Shown here in pieces: positions 42,842 to 52,376 of a DNA stretch of 64,000 bases (within the stretch, counting starts at the first letter, position 1; each line of letters begins with the position of its first letter). This DNA comes from Desulfurobacteriaceae bacterium. Its GTDB lineage: Bacteria; Aquificota; Aquificia; Desulfurobacteriales; Desulfurobacteriaceae. The position numbers and the translations under genes were made by a program. The notes under the pieces are model-generated. The model made no database searches, was not told the DNA's origin, and saw nothing but the letters and a program-made list of their open reading frames with translations. The stretch covers positions 1-64,000 of the forward strand of contig JALSNF010000016.1 in assembly GCA_026987115.1 (NCBI GenBank), read 5' to 3'.

Positions 42842-44985
42842 ACATTGAAAAAGAGTACAAAAAAGAAAAGGAGCTTGAAAGGGGCATATTTGAAGCTCTT
42901 GAGAGGTTTAACAAACCTTTAAAAGCAAGGGAGATAGCAAAGTACCTTAAGATACCCCCAGAAGAGAGGGAGGCCTTAAGGAGAAAGCTAAAGGAGCTTG
43001 CAAAGGAAGGGAAGCTCGTAAAACTTAAAGGGGCCAAGTACGCTCCCCCTGAAAAGCTGGGTCTTGTGATAGGGAAGCTCTGCGTTTACAGAGAAGGGTT
43101 TGGATTTGTTGACCCCCTTGAAGGGGGAAAGGGGGTGTTTGTTCCCGGTAGAAGCATGGCAGGAGCTATGAACGGCGACATAGTTGCAGTTGAAGTTGTA
43201 AAGGAGGGAAAGGAAGGTAAAAGAGAGGGGAAGATAGTCTCAATTATAGAGAGGGCAGTAAAAAGGGTTGTAGGCAGAGTTGAAAAGCACAAAGGACAGT
43301 GTTTCGTGATTCCCGAGGATAAAAGGATAAGGTACGACGTAATCTTAACCCATCAGGACTGTAAAGAGGTAGAAGAGGGAGATTACGTAGTAGTTGAAAT
43401 AGTTTCATATCCTTCTGAGACGAGAGGGCCAGTAGGAAAGGTAGTTGAAAAGCTCGGTAAAAGCGGTCCAAAGTTTGACATAGAGCTGATAATAAGGAAG
43501 TACGAGCTACCTACAGAGTTTCCCTCAGAAGTTATAGAGGAAGCCCAGGAAGTTCCCCTTGAGGTAAGAGAAGAGGAGTTAAAGGGGAGAGTTGACCTAA
43601 GGGAGCAGCTCTGCTTTACGATAGACGGGGAAAACGCAAGGGACTTTGACGACGCAGTTGCAATAGAGAAGCTACCAAACGGAAACTATAAGCTCTTTGT
43701 CCACATTGCAGACGTTTCACACTACGTAAAGCCTGCAAGCGCTTTAGACAGGGAAGCCTACAAGCGGGGAACCAGCGTTTACTTCCCCGATAGGTGCATA
43801 CCGATGCTACCTGAGAGGCTCTCAAACGGGATATGTTCTTTAAATCCTAACGTTGACCGCTTAACCTTCACCTGTGAAATGGAGATAAACGGGAAAGGGG
43901 TAGTAGTTGACTATAAAATATATGAAAGCGTAATCCACAGTAAAGCAAGGCTAACCTACACAATTGCCCAGAAGATAATTGAAGGGGACAAGGAGGCAAT
44001 AGAGAAGTTTCCCCACGTTGAGAGCTCCCTAAAAGAGATGTATCAACTTGCCCAAATCCTCCACAGGAAGCGCTATAAAAGGGGCTCTTTAGACTTTGAC
44101 CTGCCAGAACCTGTAGTGGTTTTAAACGCAGAAGGGGAGCCTATAGACATATACAAAGCTGAAAGACTTTGGAGCCACAGGATAATTGAGGAGTTTATGA
44201 TAGTTGCAAACGAAACTGTTGCAGAATATATGTTCTGGACAGACTACCCTAGCATTTACAGGGTTCACGAATCTCCAGACAGGGACAAGCTACAAGAGTT
44301 CCTAAACTTCGTCCGCTCCTTAGGGATAAGAGTTCCAGCCATAAAGAACGACGTTCAGCCAAAGCTCCTTCAGAGGATTTTAGAGCAGGTTGAAGGTAAG
44401 CCTGAAGAGAAGCTCGTAAACTACCTTATGTTGAGAACCATGGCAAGGGCTAAGTACTCTCCAGACAACATAGGCCACTTTGGTTTGGCCTCTACCTGCT
44501 ACACCCACTTTACCTCTCCCATAAGGAGATATGCAGACCTTCAGCTCCACAGGCTTTTAAAGATGGCTCTAAAGGGGATGTTTAAACCTGAGAGTATCCC
44601 TGCTTGGGAAGAGAAGCTGGAAGTAATGTGTAAGCACATTACCGAGCGCTCAATCCTTGCAGATGAGGCAGAGAGGGACGTTATAGAGCTTAAGAAGCTC
44701 CAGTACGCTCAAAACCACATAGGAGAAGTCTTTGAAGCAGTTATAACGGGAGTTTCAGAGCAAGGGCTCTATGTAGAGACCATAGAGCAGGTGATTCCCG
44801 GTTTTGTTCACGTCTCATCGCTTAAGAACGACTATTACATCTGCGTTCCCAAACAGTACTGTTTAGTGGGAGAAAGGAGCGGAAAGGTGTTTAGGATAGG
44901 AGATAGGGTTCTCGTTAAACTGTTGTCAGTTGACGTTGAAAACAGGAAAGCAGAGTTTGAAGTTGTTAAGAAGGTGGAAAAGTGA
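42832..44985 (+). CDS. rnr: Ribonuclease R
   Basis: 717-residue 3'-5' exoribonuclease of the RNB family. Order: N-terminal winged helix (KPLKAREIAKYLKIPPEE, about 24-41), cold-shock domains, RNB catalytic centre with ENARDFDDAVAIEKL (metal aspartates, about 263-277), HIADVSHYV, FTSPIRRYADL near 563, and a C-terminal S1 domain (GEVFEAVITGVSEQGLYV). It degrades structured RNA. Slightly shorter at the C-terminus than E. coli RNase R, lacking the Lys-rich tail. Confidence 0.97.
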   Translation: MEIDIEKEYKKEKELERGIFEALERFNKPLKAREIAKYLKIPPEEREALRRKLKELAKEGKLVKLKGAKYAPPEKLGLVIGKLCVYREGFGFVDPLEGGKGVFVPGRSMAGAMNGDIVAVEVVKEGKEGKREGKIVSIIERAVKRVVGRVEKHKGQCFVIPEDKRIRYDVILTHQDCKEVEEGDYVVVEIVSYPSETRGPVGKVVEKLGKSGPKFDIELIIRKYELPTEFPSEVIEEAQEVPLEVREEELKGRVDLREQLCFTIDGENARDFDDAVAIEKLPNGNYKLFVHIADVSHYVKPASALDREAYKRGTSVYFPDRCIPMLPERLSNGICSLNPNVDRLTFTCEMEINGKGVVVDYKIYESVIHSKARLTYTIAQKIIEGDKEAIEKFPHVESSLKEMYQLAQILHRKRYKRGSLDFDLPEPVVVLNAEGEPIDIYKAERLWSHRIIEEFMIVANETVAEYMFWTDYPSIYRVHESPDRDKLQEFLNFVRSLGIRVPAIKNDVQPKLLQRILEQVEGKPEEKLVNYLMLRTMARAKYSPDNIGHFGLASTCYTHFTSPIRRYADLQLHRLLKMALKGMFKPESIPAWEEKLEVMCKHITERSILADEAERDVIELKKLQYAQNHIGEVFEAVITGVSEQGLYVETIEQVIPGFVHVSSLKNDYYICVPKQYCLVGERSGKVFRIGDRVLVKLLSVDVENRKAEFEVVKKVEK

Positions 44986-45887
44986 AGGTAGGAGTCTTTT
45001 ACAGTGAACTCTTTTTAAAACACGACTTACCCACCCACCCTGAGAACGCCTTAAGGTTAAAGTACTTTATGGAGCCGGTTTTTGAACTTGGAATTCCGCT
45101 TTTAAAACCTTCTCCTGTTTCATACGAGCTTTTAAGGGCAGTTCACAGTGAAAACTACATTCAGGAAGTTTTAATGTCCTGCCGGGAGGGAGCCCCCGGC
45201 TTTTTTGACCCTGACACTTACTACAACCAGTACACCTTTGACGCTGCCACTTTAGCCTCAGGGGCAAACGAAAGGGGGGTGGAGCTCCTTCTAAAAGGGG
45301 AATACGAAGCTATCTTCTGTGCCGTGAGGCCTCCGGGACACCACGCAGAGAGAGACAGGGCAATGGGGTTTTGCATATTTAACAATGTTGCGGTGGCTGC
45401 CGTAAAGGCTCTCTCTATGGGAGTTGAAAGGGTATTCATAGTTGACTTTGACGCCCATCACGGGAACGGAACGCAAAAGGCCTTTTACGACAACGAAAAG
45501 GTGTTCTACTTCTCAACCCACCAGTACCCTTTCTACCCGGGAACAGGCTCTACAAGGGAGAATAACAGCCACGTTTTTAACGTGCCCTTAAAGGAGGGGA
45601 GCTCCGATAGGGAGTTTAAAGAGGTTTACTCACGCCTGTTTCAGGAAAAGCTTAGGGAGTTTTCACCTGAGATACTCTTAGTCTCAGCCGGATACGACCT
45701 CCACAGGGACGACCCATTAACGGGGCTTGAAGCGTCAGATGAGGGAGTTAAGGAAATAGTAGAGGAGATAGTTAAGGGAGCAAGAGGACTTAAAATTCCT
45801 ATCCTCTTTACCTTAGAGGGAGGCTATAACCTTCAAGCCTTAAAAAGGTGTAGCAAGTTAACCTTTGAAGTCCTTTTAAACTCCTAA
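44982..45887 (+). CDS. Histone deacetylase family (acetoin utilisation/AphA-like) hydrolase
   Basis: 301 residues with the full zinc-deacetylase set: RPPGHHAERDRAMGFCIFNN (tandem His), VDFDAHHGNGTQ (zinc Asp and His), STHQYPFYPGTG and SAGYDLHRDDPLTGL (zinc Asp), then TLEGGYN. It should remove acetyl groups from polyamines, acetyl-lysine or other amides. The start is GTG 44982, overlapping the rnr stop as GTGA. Given the acetyl-CoA synthetase family's lysine control, protein deacetylation is a possible role, but there is no direct evidence. Confidence 0.9.
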   Translation: MKVGVFYSELFLKHDLPTHPENALRLKYFMEPVFELGIPLLKPSPVSYELLRAVHSENYIQEVLMSCREGAPGFFDPDTYYNQYTFDAATLASGANERGVELLLKGEYEAIFCAVRPPGHHAERDRAMGFCIFNNVAVAAVKALSMGVERVFIVDFDAHHGNGTQKAFYDNEKVFYFSTHQYPFYPGTGSTRENNSHVFNVPLKEGSSDREFKEVYSRLFQEKLREFSPEILLVSAGYDLHRDDPLTGLEASDEGVKEIVEEIVKGARGLKIPILFTLEGGYNLQALKRCSKLTFEVLLNS

Positions 45888-48172
45888 ACTCTTATTTTGG
45901 GTTCTGGTTTACCTATGTAGAAGCCCTGGGCGTAGTCTATTCCAAGTTCCTTTAACTTCTCATAAAGCTCCTTGCTTGAAACGAACTCTCCTACAGTTTT
46001 TATTCCTATGTCCTTACAGAACATAACTATATACCTTACCATTTTTTCAATCTCTTTGCTTTCAAGGAGCTTTGAAATTAAGCTACCGTCAATCTTTACA
46101 AAGTCTGGTTTAATAGTTGCCAAGTAGTGGTAGTTAGAGTAGCCGCTTCCAAAGTCGTCAATTGAGAGCTGCGCTCCCAGTTCTTTTACCCTGTGGTAGA
46201 AGTTTTCTAAGAACTTGAGCTCTCCAAAAGCCTCCGTTTCAACAACCTCAAAACAGACCTTATCTGCAACTCCATATCTTTTTAAAGCTGCAACTATCCA
46301 GTTGACCATGTTTTTATCAGAAATGTCCTCAGAAGAGAGGTTTACCGATATGTTGATGTCCTTTTCCTTTGCCGTTTTAAAAGCCGTTTGGATTAACTTC
46401 TTTGAAAGTTTCTTGTAAATTCCTACTTTCTTTGCAATGTCAAGGAATTGACCGGGATTTAAGATACCTTCTGGAGTTTCTATCCTCATTAGAACTTCAT
46501 ACTTTACTATCTCCTCGGTACTTATCTTCTGAATCGGTTGATAGTAAGGTATCACCTTGTTTTCTTTAAGAGCTCTTTTAAGGTAGTTGAAAACTTTAAA
46601 GTTATTCTCAAGCTCAAGGTATTTATGCTCTAAATCTCTGTCAAAAACAAACAGGCTAACTCCCTTTTCCTTTGCCTTCTCTTCTGCAATTTCAGACTCA
46701 ACCAAAAGGTTATCCCTGCTCTTTGAAATACCGGCAACCACGTCCAGTCTAACCTTTATTCCTCCTACCTCAAATTCTTTAACCTCAAGCTTTCTTATAA
46801 TCTTTCTGACAAGGTCTATAAATTGGGCGTCGTTAAAATTACAGGCTAAAAGTCCAAACTTATCACCCCTAATTCTGTAAACTAAACATTCCTTACACTT
46901 TTCTTTAACTTGTCGTCTTAACTCCATTCCAAACTCCCTTAAAACCCTATCCCCTTCTTCAAAGCCAAAGAGCTCGTTGAGGTCTTTAAAGTTGCGGATG
47001 TTAATGAGGGCAAAGTGAATGTTCCGCGAAACATCAATTTTTGAAAGGTCCTCTATTAACTTTTTCCTGTTGGAAAGACCGCTAACGTCGTCCCTGTAAG
47101 CAGTTAACCTTAAACTCCTTGTGAGTTTAAGGAGTTCCTTCCTGCTCTTTTTAAGCTTTTCAATTATCTCGTTCAACTTTGAGTTGTATTTAAATAGGGA
47201 AGCTGAAGCCAATACAACTATCGCTAAGACAGAAAGTATGGAAAAGAAAAGCGTTCTGTTTGCGTTAATGAGGAACTGTTGACGAAGGTAATATACCTGG
47301 TGCAGGAGCTCAGAGTTTGGAACGTAAGCTCCTATTATCCACTTCCACTTAGGATAGTATGAAATAAAGTAAAAGTTTTCCTTGTAAGTTAGAAAGGCTC
47401 CCTTTTTCAACTGCTCTAAAGTTAAACCCTTTAGAAAAGGGAATCTCCTTCGCTCTTTATAACTTATAACAAAGGAGTGAAGGGCTTTCCCAATTGAAAG
47501 AACATGGTTTTTGAGCTCTTTTTCAACTTGATAAGCGTAAACGGTTCCTCCTATAATCCAGCCGTAAGGTTTAAAGAGCTTGACATAGGCAAATGTCTCA
47601 GTTTCTACCTTAGCTTTAGGTTTATACCAGTAGTAATTGATAAAGCCCTCATTATTCGGTGAGTAAAGGGCTATTTCTGCGAGTTTCCTGTAAACAAAAG
47701 TCCCCGTAAGGTCCTCCCAGTTCCACATGTTCTTTCCTTCAATTTCCGGAAAGAGGGGATTGAGGATGACTTTACCCTTTAGCTCGTCTATAAAGATGTA
47801 GCCCTTTTTGTGCCAAAACCTATAGTTTTTTAAGCTGTTTTTTATGATGAACTTTATTGCTGAATCGGGACATCCCCTTTTTTTACAGTAAGAGTAGATT
47901 GAGTAAGACATTAAGTAAGCGTTATCTACGTTCTCTTTTAGGGTTTCCCTTAAACTTTCGTTTATTTCTTTGCTTTCCTTCTTTATCAAGCTAAAGAAAG
48001 AGGACACTTTCGTTTCTAACCTCTTTTTAGTTTCAGTAAGGACGGAAGTATAGATTGCCTCATTAAGTTCTTCCTTATAAAAGGAATAAAAGGATAGGAT
48101 GATTGTAAATAGTAAGGCAAAAGTTCCTACGACTCCCAAAACGGGTATAATTGAATTCTTCTCAACCTTCAT
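45884..48172 (-). CDS. Membrane sensor with Cache, degenerate GGDEF and EAL domains
   Basis: 762 residues. One membrane span at 8-30, a periplasmic single-Cache domain (about 40-270, with GFINYYWYKPKAKVE and PYGWIIGGTVY), a second span at 300-320, then GGDEF (about 355-505) and EAL (about 520-760). The GGDEF signature reads RGDKF, so cyclase activity is unlikely. The EAL domain keeps EVLMR, NxS, DDFGSGYSN, FVKID and QGFYIGKP, so c-di-GMP hydrolysis is likely, controlled by an extracellular ligand. It is transcribed alone and diverges from the TPR gene. Confidence 0.9.
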   Translation of the reverse strand: MKVEKNSIIPVLGVVGTFALLFTIILSFYSFYKEELNEAIYTSVLTETKKRLETKVSSFFSLIKKESKEINESLRETLKENVDNAYLMSYSIYSYCKKRGCPDSAIKFIIKNSLKNYRFWHKKGYIFIDELKGKVILNPLFPEIEGKNMWNWEDLTGTFVYRKLAEIALYSPNNEGFINYYWYKPKAKVETETFAYVKLFKPYGWIIGGTVYAYQVEKELKNHVLSIGKALHSFVISYKERRRFPFLKGLTLEQLKKGAFLTYKENFYFISYYPKWKWIIGAYVPNSELLHQVYYLRQQFLINANRTLFFSILSVLAIVVLASASLFKYNSKLNEIIEKLKKSRKELLKLTRSLRLTAYRDDVSGLSNRKKLIEDLSKIDVSRNIHFALINIRNFKDLNELFGFEEGDRVLREFGMELRRQVKEKCKECLVYRIRGDKFGLLACNFNDAQFIDLVRKIIRKLEVKEFEVGGIKVRLDVVAGISKSRDNLLVESEIAEEKAKEKGVSLFVFDRDLEHKYLELENNFKVFNYLKRALKENKVIPYYQPIQKISTEEIVKYEVLMRIETPEGILNPGQFLDIAKKVGIYKKLSKKLIQTAFKTAKEKDINISVNLSSEDISDKNMVNWIVAALKRYGVADKVCFEVVETEAFGELKFLENFYHRVKELGAQLSIDDFGSGYSNYHYLATIKPDFVKIDGSLISKLLESKEIEKMVRYIVMFCKDIGIKTVGEFVSSKELYEKLKELGIDYAQGFYIGKPEPKIRV

Positions 48173-48218
48173 ACCTTTAAGCTCCGTGCAAACTTCTAAG
48201 CTTTAAAGGAGGTATAAG

Positions 48219-48875
48219 TTGAAAAAACCCCCTTACAGGAGCTATCAAAGTAAAAAAAGAGAAGAAGGGACAATTCACATACCTAAGAAGATAGACACTC
48301 CCCAGGCAGAGCAGCTTGCTTCGGACATTTCTAAGCTTGTTTCTTTTATCTCTAAGCATAAAGGCAAACTCCTAATGGTTTTACTCTTCCTACTGATTAT
48401 CGGCGGTTCTTACGGCGGTTTCACTCTTTATAAGGAGAGAACCGAATTAAAAGCTGCTCAGGTGGTTGATAAAGGGCTTTTCTACTTAAGAGAGGGGAAA
48501 AAGGAGAAGGCACTAAAGTATTTTGAAGAAGCAGCAAGGAAATATCCCAAAGCCCCTTCTGGCAAAGTTGCACTTTTCTTGTTGGGCAAGTTGGAGGGGA
48601 AAAGGGAATACCTTAGAGAGCTTGCAGGCTCAGGAAGTTATTTGTTCTCTCCCCCTTCTAAGACTTCCCTTGACGCAAAAGACCTTGATAAGGGAAAATC
48701 TTTAGAGTATGCCTTAAAGAGGCAAGAGTGGACTCATCCAGAGTACCTTTACTACAAGCTACTGTTAAATCTCAAAGAAGGAAGAAAGCAAGAGGCAAAG
48801 CAAGTGCTTGATACCTTAACTGGCGATTACGGCAACCTGCCTATTACTGCTATTGCAAAGAGGTTAATGGAGTGA
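48219..48875 (+). CDS. Membrane-anchored TPR protein (YfgM-like)
   Basis: 218 residues: a charged N-terminal 45 residues, one membrane span (KLLMVLLFLLIIGGSYGGF, about 50-68), then TPR-like helices in the periplasm (LFYLREGKKEKALKYFEEAARKYPKAPSG). The layout recalls YfgM, which assists outer-envelope protein folding. The start is TTG 48219, with AAAGGAGG six bases upstream. First gene of the eleven-gene run. Confidence 0.75.
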   Translation: MKKPPYRSYQSKKREEGTIHIPKKIDTPQAEQLASDISKLVSFISKHKGKLLMVLLFLLIIGGSYGGFTLYKERTELKAAQVVDKGLFYLREGKKEKALKYFEEAARKYPKAPSGKVALFLLGKLEGKREYLRELAGSGSYLFSPPSKTSLDAKDLDKGKSLEYALKRQEWTHPEYLYYKLLLNLKEGRKQEAKQVLDTLTGDYGNLPITAIAKRLME

Positions 48876-49534
48876 AGGTTAAGCTCATAGAGGGGAGCTT
48901 AAAGGAGGAGCTCCTTAAAACTTTAAGGGACGAAAAGAGCAGAACTTCCCAGTTTAAGGAGGCGTTAAGGAAGCTGGGGCTCCTTCTTATCTCGGAGGCC
49001 TTAAAAGGGGTAAAAACGAGGACTTCAAGGGTAAAGACTCCGATTTCTCAGGCTGAAGTTAGGGAGATTTTCCAAGAGGTAGTCTTCATTCCTATTTTAA
49101 GGGCGGGCCTTTCCCTTTTGCTCCCTGCACTTGAAGTTTACCCTGAAAGTAGGGTTGGTTTTATTGGAGTTTACAGGGACGAGGAGAGTTTAGAGCCTGT
49201 TCCCTACTACGAGAAGTTTCCCCTTTTAAGGGGAGCTCTCTATGTTCTCTTAGACCCAATGGTGGCCACCGGAGGAACTGCCGAGTACGCGGTAAGAAGG
49301 CTTACTTCCTTAGGAGTTAAAGAGAAGGACATTACTTTTGTTTCTGTAGTTTCTGCTCCCGAAGCCTTAAGGAGACTTGAGAGGTTTAAAGAGGCAACTT
49401 TGATAACGGCGTCCGTTGACGAAGGGCTTAACGACAAAGGCTTTATAGTCCCTGGTTTGGGAGATGCTGGGGACAGGTTCTGCGGAACTTTAGGCGTGGA
49501 GGTGATTGAAAACTATGGAATACAAGGCAGTTAG
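48872..49534 (+). CDS. upp: Uracil phosphoribosyltransferase
   Basis: 220-residue type I phosphoribosyltransferase that makes UMP from uracil and PRPP. The PRPP loop LLDPMVATGGTAEYAV (about 124-139) is preceded by FIPILRAGLSLL, and the uracil loop FIVPGLGDAGDRFCGT ends the protein. Compared with typical Upp the N-terminus is a little variable, but all signatures are intact. GTG 48872 overlaps the previous stop as GTGA. Confidence 0.94.
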   Translation: MKVKLIEGSLKEELLKTLRDEKSRTSQFKEALRKLGLLLISEALKGVKTRTSRVKTPISQAEVREIFQEVVFIPILRAGLSLLLPALEVYPESRVGFIGVYRDEESLEPVPYYEKFPLLRGALYVLLDPMVATGGTAEYAVRRLTSLGVKEKDITFVSVVSAPEALRRLERFKEATLITASVDEGLNDKGFIVPGLGDAGDRFCGTLGVEVIENYGIQGS

Positions 49535-50747
49535 GGGAGTTGAGGACCTGATACCTCCTGAGAGTTTAAAGTTTGAGAAGGTTGTTTCAACTTTTAAAGA
49601 GGTCGTAGAGAGAGGGGGTTTTAAGGAGGTTATCCTGCCAATATTTGAAGAGGCGCGCCTTTTTACAAGGAGCGTGGGGGAAGCTACGGACATAGTCCAG
49701 AAGGAGATGTATGTTTTTGAGGACAGGGGAGGAAGGGTAATAGCTTTAAGGCCTGAAGGGACGGCAAGTGCAGTTAGGGCTTACGTTGAAAGGGGAGTTT
49801 ACGCAAGGGAGCCCTTTACCAAGTGGTTTTATGTAGGCCCAATGTTTAGGTTTGAAAGACCCCAAGCAGGTAGGAAAAGGCAATTCTTTCAGGCCGGAGC
49901 TGAGGTGTTTGGCCTCTCCTCTCCGGGAATAGACGCAGAGGTGATAAAGCTTGCCCAAGATGTTTTAAGGAGGCTTAAAGTTGAAGCTACATTGGAAGTT
50001 AACTCTATAGGCTGTAAAGAGTGTAGGCCAGAGTACAGGAAAGCTCTTTTGGTTTATTTAGAAAAGAAACTGGAGCTCCTTTGTAAAGACTGTAAAGAGA
50101 GGTTCTCAAGGAACCCTTTAAGGGTTCTTGACTGTAAGGTTGAAGGCTGTAGAGAGGTCGTAAAGGGAGCTCCCAAAATCACAGACTACCTTTGCCGAGA
50201 GTGCAGGGAGCACTACGAGAAGCTAAAAGAATATCTGAAACTGCTAAAAGTTGAGTTTAAAGAGAACCCCCTTTTAGTTAGGGGGTTAGACTACTACACG
50301 AAGACGGTTTTTGAGTTTAAAAGTGATAAGCTGGGAGCCCAGAGCACCGTTTTGGCGGGAGGGAGGTACGATTACCTTGTTGAGGAGCTGGGAGGTCCTA
50401 AAACCCCGGCACTGGGCTTTGCAATGGGAATAGACAGGGTAATGCTTTTGGTTGAAGAAGAGAGAGAGGAGAGGGAGGGAGTATTCGTTATAACGAGGGG
50501 AGAGGAAGCTTACAGGAAGGGGATGGAAGTAGTTAACCTCTTAAGGGAAAAGGGTCTAAAGAGCGAGATTGACCACAGACAGGGAAGCTTTAAGGCGCAG
50601 ATGAAGGCGGCAGACAGGCTCCTTTACAGGTTTGCCCTTATAATAGGGGAAGAGGAGCTCCAAAACGGCTTCTTCTCCCTTAAGGAGCTCTCAACGGGAA
50701 AGCAGGAGAAAATAGAGAGCTTAAAGGAGCTCTTAGCGAGGCTATGA
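49515..50747 (+). CDS. hisS: Histidyl-tRNA synthetase
   Basis: Class II synthetase of 410 residues. Motif 1 lies near FKEVILPIFEEARLF, motif 2 is MFRFERPQAGRKRQFFQAGAE-like (near 107), the histidine loop LVRGLDYYTKTVFEF is near 253 and the C-terminal anticodon domain follows. An insertion with paired cysteines (CKDC, CREC) occurs between, as in many thermophile HisRS. The start ATG 49515 has GGAGGTGAT eight bases upstream. TTG 49506 would lie within that site. Confidence 0.96.
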   Translation: MEYKAVRGVEDLIPPESLKFEKVVSTFKEVVERGGFKEVILPIFEEARLFTRSVGEATDIVQKEMYVFEDRGGRVIALRPEGTASAVRAYVERGVYAREPFTKWFYVGPMFRFERPQAGRKRQFFQAGAEVFGLSSPGIDAEVIKLAQDVLRRLKVEATLEVNSIGCKECRPEYRKALLVYLEKKLELLCKDCKERFSRNPLRVLDCKVEGCREVVKGAPKITDYLCRECREHYEKLKEYLKLLKVEFKENPLLVRGLDYYTKTVFEFKSDKLGAQSTVLAGGRYDYLVEELGGPKTPALGFAMGIDRVMLLVEEEREEREGVFVITRGEEAYRKGMEVVNLLREKGLKSEIDHRQGSFKAQMKAADRLLYRFALIIGEEELQNGFFSLKELSTGKQEKIESLKELLARL

Positions 50748-51871
50748 GGAGAGTTTTAATACTCGGCTCTACAGGTTCAATAGGGAAAAACGCCCTTAGA
50801 GTAATAGAGCTCTTTAAAGAGGAGTTTAAAGTAGTAGGGCTAGTTGCAGGGAGGAATAAGGAGGAGCTCCTTAAACAGGCGGTAAAGTTTAAACCTGAAG
50901 CAGTTGCCCTCTTTGAAGGAGAGTTTCCAAAGGAGCTCCCCTTTAAAACTTATGTAGGCCTAGAGGGGATAGAGAACCTCATAAAAGAGCTTGACTTTGA
51001 CCTCTGTCTTGCCGCAATTTCCGGTTCAAGCGGGATACTTCCTACCTACTGGGCTTCAAAGAAGGCAGAGAGGCTTGCCCTTGCAAACAAGGAGGCCTTA
51101 GTCTGTGCAGGGAAGTTCATAAAGGAGACTGCAAGGGAGATTATCCCCGTTGACAGTGAACACTCGGCAATATTTCAGGCTCTAAAGGGAGGAGAGAGGG
51201 AGGAAGTTAAGAGAATAATATTAACTGCTTCAGGAGGGCCTTTCTGGAACAGGGAAAACCTTGAGGAAGTTAAACCTGAAGAGGCCCTAAAGCACCCCAA
51301 CTGGAAAATGGGAAAGAAAATTACAGTTGACTCTGCCACCTTAATGAACAAAGGACTTGAAGTAATAGAGGCTTACTGGCTCTTTGAAGTCCCTCCAGAG
51401 AAAATAGAGGTGGTAATTCACCCCCAAAGCATAGTCCACTCCTTGGTAGAGTTTCAGGACGGCTCTTTAATCTCCCAAATGGGAGTTGCAGACATGAAAA
51501 TCCCTATTGCCTATGCCCTTTCATACCCTAAGAGACTTCCCCTTACCGCAAGGGAAGAAAACCTCTCTTTAAGTCTCTTTGGTTTAAAACTTGAGTTCTA
51601 CGAGCCAGACCTTGAAAAGTTCCCCTGTTTGAAGTTAGCTTACAAGGCTTTAAAAGAGGGCTCTTACTACCCGACAGTCCTTAACGGGGCAGATGAAGTT
51701 GCAGTTGAGCTCTTTTTAAAGGGACAAATTAAGTTTACAGACATACCAAAGCTAATAGAAGAGACTTTAAACCTTTCAGACTTTAAAGAGCCTAAGGAGA
51801 TTGAAGAGGTAATAGAGATAGACAGAAAGGCAAAGGAAAAGGCACTGGAGATTGCAAAGAGATGGAGCTAA
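50744..51871 (+). CDS. dxr: 1-deoxy-D-xylulose 5-phosphate reductoisomerase
   Basis: NADPH enzyme of the MEP isoprenoid pathway, 375 residues. It has the Rossmann start LGSTGSIGKNALRV, the metal site VDSEHSAIFQAL, and substrate loops ASGGPFW, HPNWKMGKKITVDSATLMNK and IHPQSIVHSLVEF. ATG 50744 overlaps the hisS stop (ATGA) and the 3' end overlaps the next gene by ten bases. Confidence 0.97.
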   Translation: MRRVLILGSTGSIGKNALRVIELFKEEFKVVGLVAGRNKEELLKQAVKFKPEAVALFEGEFPKELPFKTYVGLEGIENLIKELDFDLCLAAISGSSGILPTYWASKKAERLALANKEALVCAGKFIKETAREIIPVDSEHSAIFQALKGGEREEVKRIILTASGGPFWNRENLEEVKPEEALKHPNWKMGKKITVDSATLMNKGLEVIEAYWLFEVPPEKIEVVIHPQSIVHSLVEFQDGSLISQMGVADMKIPIAYALSYPKRLPLTAREENLSLSLFGLKLEFYEPDLEKFPCLKLAYKALKEGSYYPTVLNGADEVAVELFLKGQIKFTDIPKLIEETLNLSDFKEPKEIEEVIEIDRKAKEKALEIAKRWS

Positions 51872-52374
51872 AAAGGGGACTGGTTCACCTTTACACGGGA
51901 AGCGGCAAAGGGAAGACCACTGCAGCTTTAGGCCTGTGCTTGAGGGCTTTAGGCTGGGGTCTAAAGTGCTGTTTCATTCAGTTTATAAAGGGAAAGGAGA
52001 CTGGGGAGCTCTTTTCTATAGGGGAGCTCCCAAACTTTGAGTTCTACCAAACAGGAAGGCCAGACTACGACTTCCACCCAACGGAAGAGGATAGAGAAAG
52101 GGCTAAAAGGGGCCTCTTGCTGGCAAGGGAAAAGGCAAAAGAGGTTGACCTGTTAGTTTTAGACGAGATTAACGTTGCGGTTCACCTGGGGCTGATTCCC
52201 CTTGAAGAGGTAATAGACTTCGTAAAGAAAAAGCCTTTAAGCCTTGAGCTAGTGTTAACTGGAAGGCACGCAAAGAAGGAGTTAATAGAGCTCTCAGACT
52301 ACGCTACCTACTTTCAACTCTTAAAGCACCCCTTTTACAGAGGAATACCTGCAAGGAAGGGGATTGACTACTAA
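51862..52374 (+). CDS. cobO: Cob(I)alamin adenosyltransferase, CobA/CobO type
   Basis: 170 residues, standard size. The P-loop variant YTGSGKGKTTAALGLCLRA (about 11-29) and DLLVLDEINVAVHLGLI (about 95) are the signatures of enzymes that add the 5'-deoxyadenosyl group to corrinoids. It provides adenosylcobalamin or its corrinoid precursor. No other cobalamin genes lie nearby. Confidence 0.94.
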   Translation: MELKRGLVHLYTGSGKGKTTAALGLCLRALGWGLKCCFIQFIKGKETGELFSIGELPNFEFYQTGRPDYDFHPTEEDRERAKRGLLLAREKAKEVDLLVLDEINVAVHLGLIPLEEVIDFVKKKPLSLELVLTGRHAKKELIELSDYATYFQLLKHPFYRGIPARKGIDY

Positions 52375-52376
52375 AG

